64,000 nt of DNA from Microtetraspora fusca (GTDB taxonomy: Bacteria > Actinomycetota > Actinomycetes > Streptosporangiales > Streptosporangiaceae): contig NZ_BBYK01000042.1 of the NCBI RefSeq assembly GCF_001570365.1, positions 188,202 to 252,201 of the forward strand, given 5' to 3'. Of this stretch, positions 28,357 through 35,352 are shown in pieces (positions within the stretch are counted from its first letter, which is position 1; every line of letters begins with the position of its first letter). The position numbers and the translations under genes were made by a program. Under the pieces are notes generated by a model that worked only from the letters and a program-made list of their open reading frames with translations, was not told where the DNA came from and searched no databases.

Positions 28357-28935
28357 GTGCAGGGGCTACGGTGCGTGGACGGATCATACCTTACCGTTAA
28401 TCCGGTGCCATGCCGGGACAGGCTCGGTGTCCCCTACGAGGTGACGTTGGACCTGTACCGGGACGGCCTGCCGTACGGGACGGTCGGGGAGCGGTGTGGC
28501 TGGTTCCTGGCGAGGCTGGCCAGGGTGATCGTGGACGCGAGAGCGGACGGCGGTCCCCAGGCCGGCGAGTGGCCGGATCCGGAGGACCGCTTCCCCGGTG
28601 GGGAGGGCGAGCTCTTCGCCTTTCGCTACCGCAGCAGGGGGGACGTGGCCGGCGGCGGCGAGCTGCGCTGCCAGGTGCGGACGCTGCCGTCGTGGGTGCC
28701 CGCGCGCCCGCGCCGCCGCGGCGCCCCCCTGGGTGAGTGGCGGGTCGTCCGCCGGGCCTTTCTGGAGGCGTGGGGCACCAGCGGCGTCGGCCTGCGCGCC
28801 GAGCTGACCTCGGGCCGGCTGGCCGCGTTCGTGGACGGTCTCGTGGGCGACGCCGAGGAGCGGCTCGGCTCGGGGTTCGAGATGGAACCCAACAGCAACC
28901 TCGTGAACGGAGCGGTCAGGTTCTCGCGGCCCTGA
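28357..28935 (+). CDS. Hypothetical protein, 192 aa
   Basis: Not recognised. Soluble, Arg/Gly-rich, with WFLARLARVIVDARADGG and an acidic insert (EWPDPEDRFPGGEGELFAF), a basic stretch (ARPRRRGAPLGEW) and an ending EMEPNSNLVNGAVRF. No signal peptide or membrane segment. The GTG at 28357 is preceded by a -10-like TAGCGT (28344-28349) at 7 bp, consistent with leaderless transcription. It lies 42 bp before the cis-prenyltransferase gene and may be co-transcribed with it. Confidence 0.72.
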   Translation: MQGLRCVDGSYLTVNPVPCRDRLGVPYEVTLDLYRDGLPYGTVGERCGWFLARLARVIVDARADGGPQAGEWPDPEDRFPGGEGELFAFRYRSRGDVAGGGELRCQVRTLPSWVPARPRRRGAPLGEWRVVRRAFLEAWGTSGVGLRAELTSGRLAAFVDGLVGDAEERLGSGFEMEPNSNLVNGAVRFSRP

Positions 28936-28977
28936 TAATTGACGGAGCCACCGGGTCGCGAAGGAAGAGGACTTTGC

Positions 28978-29751
28978 ATGGGCGTGCGCGATCTCGTGTA
29001 CAAGCTGTACGAGCGCAGGCTCGAGCGAAAGCTCTCCGGACCCGGCAGCACGGCACAGATCCCCCGGCATGTGGGCGTCATCGTCGACGGCAATCGGCGC
29101 TGGGCCAGGGCGATGGGCCTGCGCGACGTGAACCGCGGGCACCAGAAGGGCGCCGACAAGATCAGTGAGCTCCTGGGGTGGTGCCGGGAGGCGGGCGTCG
29201 AGTACGTGACGCTGTGGCTGCTCTCGACCGACAACCTCTCCCGGGACCAGGCCGAGTTGCAGCCGTTGCTCCAGGTGATCGAGGGCCTTGTGCGCGACCT
29301 CGTCGAGCAGGGATGGCACGTCAATCCGATGGGCTCCCTCGATCTGTTGCCCGATCACACCGCCCGTGTCCTGAAAGATGCAAAAGAAGCCACATCGCAC
29401 CGCCCTGGCCTGATTGTGAACGTGGCCGTTGGGTATGGAGGAAGACGTGAGATCGCTGATGCGGTGCGCTCTCTCCTCCAGGAGCACGCAAGCAAGGGCG
29501 CGAGCATCGAGGACCTCGTGGAGGTCCTCGACGTCGAGCACATCGCGGAGCATCTCTACACGCGCGGGTTGCCCGACCCGGACCTCGTCATCCGGACGTC
29601 GGGAGAGCTGCGACTCTCCGGATTCCTGCTCTGGCAGAGCGCCCACTCGGAGTTCTACTTCTGTGAGGCCTACTGGCCTGACTTCCGCAGGGTCGACTTC
29701 CTGCGGGCGCTCCGCTCGTACGCCGCGCGGCATCGTCGGTACGGTTCCTGA
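28978..29751 (+). CDS. uppS: Isoprenyl (cis-prenyl) diphosphate synthase
   Basis: 257 aa. It adds isopentenyl units in cis to make polyprenyl diphosphates that carry peptidoglycan and other wall precursors. Seen: the catalytic HVGVIVDGNRRWARAMG (Asp of the first motif), GHQKGADKI, TLWLLSTDN, YGGRREIADAV, and LPDPDLVIRTSGELRLSGFLLWQ. In M. tuberculosis the neighbour Rv1086 makes short-chain Z,E-farnesyl diphosphate, so the chain length here is uncertain. The ATG at 28978 has GGAAGAGG upstream; the same frame extends back to 28939 without support. Confidence 0.94.
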   Translation: MGVRDLVYKLYERRLERKLSGPGSTAQIPRHVGVIVDGNRRWARAMGLRDVNRGHQKGADKISELLGWCREAGVEYVTLWLLSTDNLSRDQAELQPLLQVIEGLVRDLVEQGWHVNPMGSLDLLPDHTARVLKDAKEATSHRPGLIVNVAVGYGGRREIADAVRSLLQEHASKGASIEDLVEVLDVEHIAEHLYTRGLPDPDLVIRTSGELRLSGFLLWQSAHSEFYFCEAYWPDFRRVDFLRALRSYAARHRRYGS

Positions 29752-29762
29752 AACGGCACGTG

Positions 29763-29811
29763 AACGCTCCCTTTCGGTCACAGTCCAGGTATTGGGATCA
29801 AAGGGAACGTT
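29763..29811. terminator. Stem-loop between uppS and phoH2
   Basis: aacgctcccttt (29763-29774) and aaagggaacgtt (29800-29811) pair at 11 of 12 positions around a 25-nt loop. Either a terminator for uppS or part of the phoH2 leader. Confidence 0.45.
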
Positions 29812-29949
29812 ACGTACCGTAGTGGGAGAGGGCCTGTCCTTGATCGTGAGGGGGGCCGGAATCCCGGCCCGCTTCCGCAGGGCACGGGTCCGGTCCGTTC
29901 ACCACCATTCACGGCAGGGCGCCCCACCTCGGCGCCCGGGGGAGAACGC

Positions 29950-31254
29950 GTGGCACAGTCCTCGAGTAACCCGACCCGCACCTACATCCTTGACACCTCC
30001 GTCCTGCTCGCCGACCCGGCGGCGATGAGCCGCTTCGCGGAGCACGAGGTCGTCATCCCGGTCGTCGTCGTCACGGAGCTGGAGGCCAAGCGGCACCATC
30101 CGGAACTCGGCTACTTCGCCCGTGAGGCGCTGCGCTTCCTCGACGACCTCAGGGTGCGGTACGGGCGCCTGGACGAGCCCATGCCGATCGGCGAGGGCAC
30201 GATCCGGGTGGAGCTCAACCACAGCGACCCGTCGGTGCTTCCCGCGGGATTCCGGCTCGGTGACAACGACACCCGCATCCTCACCGTCGCCCAGAACCTG
30301 GCGACGGAGGGCTGCGACGTGGTGCTCGTCTCGAAGGACCTCCCCATGCGCGTCAAGGCCGCCTCGATTGGCCTGGCCGCGGAGGAGTACCGCGCCGGCA
30401 TGGTGGTCGAGTCCGGCTGGACCGGCATGGCCGAGCTCCAGGTGACCACCGAGGACGTCGAGACCCTCTTCGAGAACGGCACCGCAGACCTGGAGGAGGC
30501 GCGCGAGCTTCCCTGCCACACCGGCCTGCGGCTGCTCTCCAGCCGGGGCTCCGCGCTCGGCCGTGTGATGCCGGACAAGTCCGTACGGCTGGTCCGCGGC
30601 GACCGCGAGGTCTTCGGGCTGCACGGGCGCTCGGCCGAGCAGCGGATCGCCCTCGACATCCTCATGGACCCCGAGGTGGGCATCGTGTCCATGGGAGGAC
30701 GTGCGGGCACCGGCAAGTCGGCTCTGGCCCTCTGCGCGGGCCTGGAGGCCGTCCTGGAGCGTCGCCAGCACCGCAAGGTCATCGTCTTCCGCCCGCTGTA
30801 CGCGGTGGGCGGCCAGGAGCTCGGCTACCTCCCGGGCTCGGAGAACGAGAAGATGGGCCCCTGGGCCCAGGCCGTCTACGACACCCTCGGCGCGGTGACC
30901 ACGCCCGAGGTGATCGAGGAGGTCCTGGACCGGGGGATGCTGGAGGTCCTCCCGCTCACCCACATCCGCGGCCGGTCCCTGCACGACGCGTTCGTGATCG
31001 TGGACGAGGCCCAGTCGCTGGAGCGGGGCGTGCTTCTCACTGTGCTCTCGCGCATCGGCGCCAACTCGCGGGTGGTGCTCACCCACGACATCGCCCAGCG
31101 TGACAACCTCCGCGTCGGACGGCACGACGGCGTGGTCGCGGTGGTCGAGAAGCTCAAGGGGCATCCGCTGTTCGCGCACATCACGCTCACCAGGTCCGAG
31201 CGGTCGCAGATCGCCGCCCTGGTGACCGAGATGCTGGAGGACATCACCTTCTGA
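29950..31254 (+). CDS. phoH2: PIN-PhoH2 family ribonuclease/helicase
   Basis: 434 aa. An N-terminal PIN domain ([16 protein letters not shown] with the first acidic residue, [22 protein letters not shown] and [13 protein letters not shown]) is fused to a PhoH P-loop ATPase ([21 protein letters not shown] Walker [14 protein letters not shown] Walker B). Mycobacterial PhoH2 is reported to be an RNA helicase plus RNase, usually paired with a small upstream antitoxin. No convincing small partner is visible here. The GTG at 29950 follows GGGGGAG. It lies downstream of uppS, as in other actinobacteria. Confidence 0.94.
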   Translation: MAQSSSNPTRTYILDTSVLLADPAAMSRFAEHEVVIPVVVVTELEAKRHHPELGYFAREALRFLDDLRVRYGRLDEPMPIGEGTIRVELNHSDPSVLPAGFRLGDNDTRILTVAQNLATEGCDVVLVSKDLPMRVKAASIGLAAEEYRAGMVVESGWTGMAELQVTTEDVETLFENGTADLEEARELPCHTGLRLLSSRGSALGRVMPDKSVRLVRGDREVFGLHGRSAEQRIALDILMDPEVGIVSMGGRAGTGKSALALCAGLEAVLERRQHRKVIVFRPLYAVGGQELGYLPGSENEKMGPWAQAVYDTLGAVTTPEVIEEVLDRGMLEVLPLTHIRGRSLHDAFVIVDEAQSLERGVLLTVLSRIGANSRVVLTHDIAQRDNLRVGRHDGVVAVVEKLKGHPLFAHITLTRSERSQIAALVTEMLEDITF

Positions 31255-31264
31255 CGTCCGGTTG

Positions 31265-31308
31265 CCGGCCGGGAGGTGGGACGGGCGACGGTCCCACCTC
31301 CCGGCCGG
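31265..31308. terminator. Perfect 18-bp bidirectional terminator hairpin
   Basis: ccggccgggaggtgggac and its exact reverse complement flank an 8-nt loop, between the convergent phoH2 and GerMN lipoprotein genes. Well placed to end both transcripts. Confidence 0.85.
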
Positions 31309-31322
31309 TGCGTGTTCCGGGG

Positions 31323-31943
31323 TCAGGGCGGGAGGTGGCCGTTGCGCGGGGCCAGGTCCCAGTACTCCCGGCAGGTGTGGATCTTCAGGTTCTCGCTGCC
31401 GCTCTGCGCGATCTCCACCGCCCAGATCTCCGGGCGCAGCCGTGCCGTACAGGTGATCTGGGCCATCGCGATCCGGGACATCTTCGGCCCGCTGACGAAC
31501 ACCCGCAGCCGCAGCCCGGCGCTGTCCGGGTCGTTGCGCGAGTGCGGGTCGGGTGTGTACCGCACGAGCTGGACCTGGGCGAGCCGCATCCGGGACAGGG
31601 TGGTGCCGACGCCGCTCGGCGGGCGCCGGCCGGCTCCGAAGAGGGCGGAGAGCACGTCGTTGACGTGGCCGGAGGCCGCGGCCACGCTGACCGGCTCCAG
31701 CCGTCCGGACCGGACGAGATAGACGCGCACGATCGTCGAGTCCCCGCTGATGACCGGGGGCGGCCCCTTGTCGTTGACCCCGGTCGGGCTCACCCCGCAC
31801 CCCGCGACCGCGACGAGGAGCAGGGCGGCCAGCGCGGCCCAATTGAGCGAACGCGGTGAGAGGGCGCGGTGTGTGGCCCGATTGAGCGGACGCGACGAGG
31901 TCGTGCGGTTCGAGGCGGCGCGGTTCGGGGCGGGGCGGTTCAC
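31323..31943 (-). CDS. GerMN-domain lipoprotein of a two-component operon (AfsQ3-like)
   Basis: 206 aa. A long basic cytoplasmic N-terminus (about 1-32) precedes the hydrophobic signal and lipobox V-A-G-C (Cys46 or so), then a GerMN-like domain (DSTIVRVYLVRSGRLEPVSVAAASGHVNDVLSALFG). It starts with GTG at 31943 in a GTGA overlap with the histidine kinase stop; an in-frame GTG further upstream is buried in that gene. The gene order response regulator, kinase, lipoprotein resembles Streptomyces afsQ1-afsQ2-afsQ3, so it may modulate the sensor. The role is inference. Confidence 0.85.
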   Translation of the reverse strand: MNRPAPNRAASNRTTSSRPLNRATHRALSPRSLNWAALAALLLVAVAGCGVSPTGVNDKGPPPVISGDSTIVRVYLVRSGRLEPVSVAAASGHVNDVLSALFGAGRRPPSGVGTTLSRMRLAQVQLVRYTPDPHSRNDPDSAGLRLRVFVSGPKMSRIAMAQITCTARLRPEIWAVEIAQSGSENLKIHTCREYWDLAPRNGHLPP

Positions 31944-33367
31944 GGCTCGGGGATCCACAACGTGAAGAGGGTGCCGGGCTCGCACCGCTTGACATCGATG
32001 GTGCCGCGGTGCAGCTCGGCGTTCGCCTTGGCGATGGCGAGCCCCAGGCCGCTGCCGCTGCGGGTCCGGCCCACGCCCGCCTTGTAGAAGCGTTCGAAGA
32101 CGTGGGGGAGCGAGCGCTCGGGGATGCCCTCTCCGTGGTCCCGTACGGTCACCTGGAGGCCGCTGGGCCGTACCCGGGCGCTCACCTGCACCGGTGGCGC
32201 CCCGTGGTGCAGGGCGTTGCCGACGAGGTTCGCGACGATCACGTCGAAGCGCCGGGGGTCGAGGGAGAACACCAGCCCGATCGGGACCGTGAGCTGCACC
32301 CGGTCGCTCCAGCCGCGCACCTCCAGGCAGTCGGCGAGGGTGTCGCCCACGTCCACGTTCTCGCGGCGCAGCACCGCGGCCCCGGAGTCGAAGCGGCTGA
32401 CCTCGATCAGGTTCTCCACGAGCAGCTTGAGCCGGTCGATCTCCCGGAGCACGATGCGCACCGCCTCGCCCGCGTCGTCAGGAAGGCCCTCCGCCTCCTC
32501 GGAGAGCATGTCCGTCACGGCGGTCATCGCGGTGAGCGGGGTGCGCAGCTCGTGCGAGACGTCGGCGACGAAGCGCCGGGACATCGCCTCCAGCGTGCGC
32601 AGCTCGGACACCTTCTCCTCCAGCGCCTCCGCGGTCTCGTTGAAGATCGCGGTCAGCTCGGCCAGCTCGTCCTTGCCGAGGACGGGGAGCCGGATGTGCA
32701 GTTCGCCCGCGCCGAGCATCCGGGCGGCGTCCCCGAGCCGGCGGACCGGGAGCAGGACCTGCCGGGCCGACAGCAGGGCCACGGTGAGCGCGATGGCCAG
32801 CGTGATCCCGGCGGCCTGGAGGAGCGAGCCACGGAGCCGGTTGAGCACGCCCTCCTCGTCGCTCAGCGAGACGAAGACGTAGGCGCTGAGTCCGGTGGCG
32901 CGTACGACGCCGCTCGGCTGGGCGCGGTGGATCTGGGTGCCGACCAGGAGCCACGGCTGGCCCTTCAGCCGGAGCCGCTGGGAGACCAGGCGGCTGGTGG
33001 CCTGCCAGCGGAGCTGGTCGGGCACGTCGTCCATGGTGAAGGGCGATCCCCGGCTGGCGCGGCTGTGGCCCCCGTAGGCGACGATGACGACGCGGTCGGG
33101 GCCGTTGAGCGTGTTGACCAGGTCGCCGAGGTCCTCGTCGGTGACCGTGGAGTCGCTCGGCCACACCACGTCGCTGGCGCCGACCGGCAGCGAGACCCGC
33201 GACAGCGTGTCGCGCACGTCGGAGGTCGAGATGCGCTCCACCCTGTCCAGCAGTTCCCTGCGTACGAGTTGGTAGCCGAGCCCGGCCACCGCCGCGGACG
33301 CGGTGATCGCCACGAGCAGGAAGGTCACCACCAACCGGCCGCGCAGGCCGGTGGGAACCCAGCTCAT
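31940..33367 (-). CDS. Two-component sensor histidine kinase (AfsQ2-like)
   Basis: 475 aa. The membrane sensor has two hydrophobic segments: about 10-32 and about 150-172, with an extracellular domain between. A HAMP domain follows (RQVLLPVRRLGDAARMLGAGELHIRL), then HisKA with ADVSHELRTPLTAMTAV (phosphorylated His), then the HATPase domain (NLVGNALHHGAPP N-box, DHGEGIPERSLPHVFERFYKAG, RSGSGLGLAIAKANAELHRG G-box). It is intact. The ATG overlaps the response regulator stop (ATGA). Confidence 0.95.
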   Translation of the reverse strand: MSWVPTGLRGRLVVTFLLVAITASAAVAGLGYQLVRRELLDRVERISTSDVRDTLSRVSLPVGASDVVWPSDSTVTDEDLGDLVNTLNGPDRVVIVAYGGHSRASRGSPFTMDDVPDQLRWQATSRLVSQRLRLKGQPWLLVGTQIHRAQPSGVVRATGLSAYVFVSLSDEEGVLNRLRGSLLQAAGITLAIALTVALLSARQVLLPVRRLGDAARMLGAGELHIRLPVLGKDELAELTAIFNETAEALEEKVSELRTLEAMSRRFVADVSHELRTPLTAMTAVTDMLSEEAEGLPDDAGEAVRIVLREIDRLKLLVENLIEVSRFDSGAAVLRRENVDVGDTLADCLEVRGWSDRVQLTVPIGLVFSLDPRRFDVIVANLVGNALHHGAPPVQVSARVRPSGLQVTVRDHGEGIPERSLPHVFERFYKAGVGRTRSGSGLGLAIAKANAELHRGTIDVKRCEPGTLFTLWIPEP

Positions 33368-34038
33368 GGGGGACTGAAGCGGTACCCGAAGCCGCGGACG
33401 GTGTGGATGAAGACCGGATCGGCCGGCACCGGCTCGATCTTGGCCCTGATCCGCTGCACGCACGCGTCGACGAGGCGCGAGTCCGCGACGTGGGAGTGGT
33501 CCCACACCGTGCGCAGCAGATAGCGGCGGTTGAGCACCTGGCCCGGGTGGCGGACCAGTTCGAGCAGGAGGCGCAGCTCCGTCGGAGTGAGGTGGATCTC
33601 GCGCCCCTTGAGCGTCACCTTCAGCGCGCCCCGGTCCACGAGCAGGTCGCCGAAGCTGATCCGGTCGGACGAGGCGGACTCCAGCCGCCGCAGGACCGCC
33701 CGGATGCGCGCGTCGAGCACCCGCGGCTCGACCGGCTTGACCACGTAGTCGTCGGCGCCGGCTTCCAGGCCGACGACCACGTCGAGGTCGTCGCCGCGCG
33801 CGGTGAGCAGGATGATCGGCAGGGAGTCCATCCGGCGGATGCGGCGGCACACCTCGACCCCGTCGATGCCGGGCAGCATCACGTCGAGGATCACGATCTC
33901 CGGGCGTCGCGCCCGCACGTGCGCCAGGGCTTCCTCGCCCGTCGCGTACGCGGTGACGGAGTGGCCCTGGCGGGTGAGCGCGAGTTCGAGCCCCGTGCGT
34001 ACGGAGGGGTCGTCTTCGACCAGGAGGATGCCAGCCAC
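33364..34038 (-). CDS. OmpR/PhoB-family response regulator (AfsQ1-like)
   Basis: 224 aa. The receiver domain has VEDDPSVRTGLELALTRQGH (acidic pocket), ILDVMLPGIDGVEVC with the phosphoacceptor Asp, TARGDD and KPVEPR (the conserved Lys). The C-terminal winged helix is ELRLLLELVRHPGQVLNRRYLLRTVW...DSRLVDACVQRIRAKI. The LTRQGH and ADSRLVDACVQR stretches closely recall Streptomyces AfsQ1; the equivalence is from memory. The GTG at 34038 is chosen: a -10-like CATAAT lies 6 bp before it, and the frame further upstream is not conserved. Confidence 0.94.
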   Translation of the reverse strand: MAGILLVEDDPSVRTGLELALTRQGHSVTAYATGEEALAHVRARRPEIVILDVMLPGIDGVEVCRRIRRMDSLPIILLTARGDDLDVVVGLEAGADDYVVKPVEPRVLDARIRAVLRRLESASSDRISFGDLLVDRGALKVTLKGREIHLTPTELRLLLELVRHPGQVLNRRYLLRTVWDHSHVADSRLVDACVQRIRAKIEPVPADPVFIHTVRGFGYRFSPP

Positions 34039-34178
34039 GCGGACATTATGGACTGTATGTCGGGAATTCCCGTGGGTGTCATGAAACCGTAACGCGGCAC
34101 GGACACGGCCACGACGAACCGTGTGCATGCTCGCGAGGAGGGTCCTCCCTTCGGTGCGGGGGTCCGAGGGGCGGACCC

Positions 34179-34194
34179 TGTGACCAAAATCACA
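34179..34194. promoter_or_regulatory. Crp/Cmr-type site (perfect inner palindrome)
   Basis: tgtgaccaaaatcaca is an exact TGTGA-N6-TCACA palindrome. It lies 107 bp before the transglycosylase start and about 140 bp before the divergent response regulator, in a 262-bp spacer. Family knowledge: actinobacterial Crp proteins bind this consensus, and in M. tuberculosis Crp regulates rpfA, a wall-lysing resuscitation factor. Confidence 0.8.
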
Positions 34195-34300
34195 CAACCG
34201 AGGAAAGTCCATTTCCGGGCGGTTAGGGCAAAGATTTCGCCATCGGACTTCCTTGTTCCGGTTGCGCGACACCCCGGGGGACACGGCAAGCTCATGGCTC

Positions 34301-35002
34301 GTGAGTTCAGGTCAGCAGCTTAAGGAGCGCTCGTCGCGCTCCCGTTCCAAGCGTCGGTCGGGTCCGCGCCTGTTGACCCCCAAACGCGTCATCATCCTCG
34401 GCGTGACCCTGGTCCTCGTCGGCGCGGGCACCGTCTACGTCGTGCGCACGGCCATCGAGAACGCCAACACGCCGTCCAATCCGCTGGCCCTTCCCGACAT
34501 CCTCGCCGCCGATCCCTCCTTCTCCAATCCCGAGCTCGACGCGATGAAGGCGCAGGCCGCGCAGGCGCTCAAGGCCGACAAGCTGAAGGAAGCCCGCGAC
34601 GGCCAGAAGCCCGACCTGGACCCCGTGAAGATCGCGAAGAAGGCGCCGGGCGGCGGCGGGTTCACCCCCGCGGACTTCCCGCCCGGCTCCAACCCCGACC
34701 CCGGCAGCAACAAGGCCCTCGGCCGGCAGATGGCCGCCGCGCGCGGCTGGGGCGACTCCGAGTGGGGCTGCCTGGAACGCCTCTGGGACAGGGAGAGCCA
34801 CTGGAACGAGCGGGCCATGAACCGCTACAGCGGCGCCTACGGCATCCCGCAGTCGCTGCCGGGCAGCAAGATGGCCAGCGCCGGCGGCGACTGGCAGACC
34901 AACGCCGCCACGCAGATCAAGTGGGGTCTCGGCTACATCGCCGGCCGCTACAAGACGCCCTGCGGCGCGTGGGGCCACTCCCAGGCCACGGGCTGGTACT
35001 GA
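34301..35002 (+). CDS. Lytic transglycosylase-like secreted protein
   Basis: 233 aa. A basic N-terminus with one hydrophobic segment (about 27-50, RVIILGVTLVLVGAGTVYVV) anchors or exports it. A charged linker rich in Lys/Ala follows, then a C-terminal SLT-like domain: WGCLERLWDRESHWNERAMN with the catalytic Glu, YGIPQSLPGSKM, and ATQIKWGLGYIAGRYKTPCGAWGHSQ. It would cleave peptidoglycan glycan strands at the cell surface. I chose the GTG at 34301; the overlapping ATG at 34294 is in another frame. It is divergent from the two-component genes. Confidence 0.88.
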   Translation: MSSGQQLKERSSRSRSKRRSGPRLLTPKRVIILGVTLVLVGAGTVYVVRTAIENANTPSNPLALPDILAADPSFSNPELDAMKAQAAQALKADKLKEARDGQKPDLDPVKIAKKAPGGGGFTPADFPPGSNPDPGSNKALGRQMAAARGWGDSEWGCLERLWDRESHWNERAMNRYSGAYGIPQSLPGSKMASAGGDWQTNAATQIKWGLGYIAGRYKTPCGAWGHSQATGWY

Positions 35003-35352
35003 CCGGCACGCCGCCCCACCCGCCCACCCGCCTCCGCCCGGGCAGAAATTGCCGGTCACGGCACTGGTGCCCCTCCCGGCAATCTTTGCCCCGTCGCGTC
35101 GCCCAGGGCGGCACCCGCCGCGTTGACGCCCCACCCACGAAAAGTCCTCGCAGGCTCGGACTTTCCGCGGGGCCCGGGATTGTCGGCCGTAGGCTCCGCT
35201 ACGGCCTCCTCCTCCGCCTTGCGATGCACCACCCTGGACACCGCTCCGCCCGGGCAAACCTTGCCAGTCGCGGCACTAGCCCTGGTCAGGTTTGGTTGAC
35301 CTTTCGGCAAGTCCGCAGAGACCCGCCGTACCGGCCGGGCACCCTTGGCCTC
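35003..35352. other. Structured intergenic region without a gene
   Basis: 350 bp with no convincing coding sequence. It holds a 15-bp near-perfect inverted repeat (35041-35055 with 35076-35090, 13 of 15 paired), a 7-bp stem aaagtcc/ggacttt (near 35140-35163) and a direct repeat: 35031-35065 matches 35243-35277 at 29 of 35 positions. The first inverted repeat, 40 bp after a stop, may be a terminator; the rest is unexplained. Confidence 0.55.

Noticed and set aside
29822-30028. Possible phoAT-like small gene overlapping the phoH2 start (68 codons, GTG)
   Set aside because: Arg/Pro/Ser-rich with no ribosome site and composition like shadow frames; no recognisable similarity.
34085-34300. ydaO (c-di-AMP) riboswitch, common before actinobacterial wall hydrolases
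   Set aside because: The expected conserved blocks are not seen; the Crp palindrome explains the region better.
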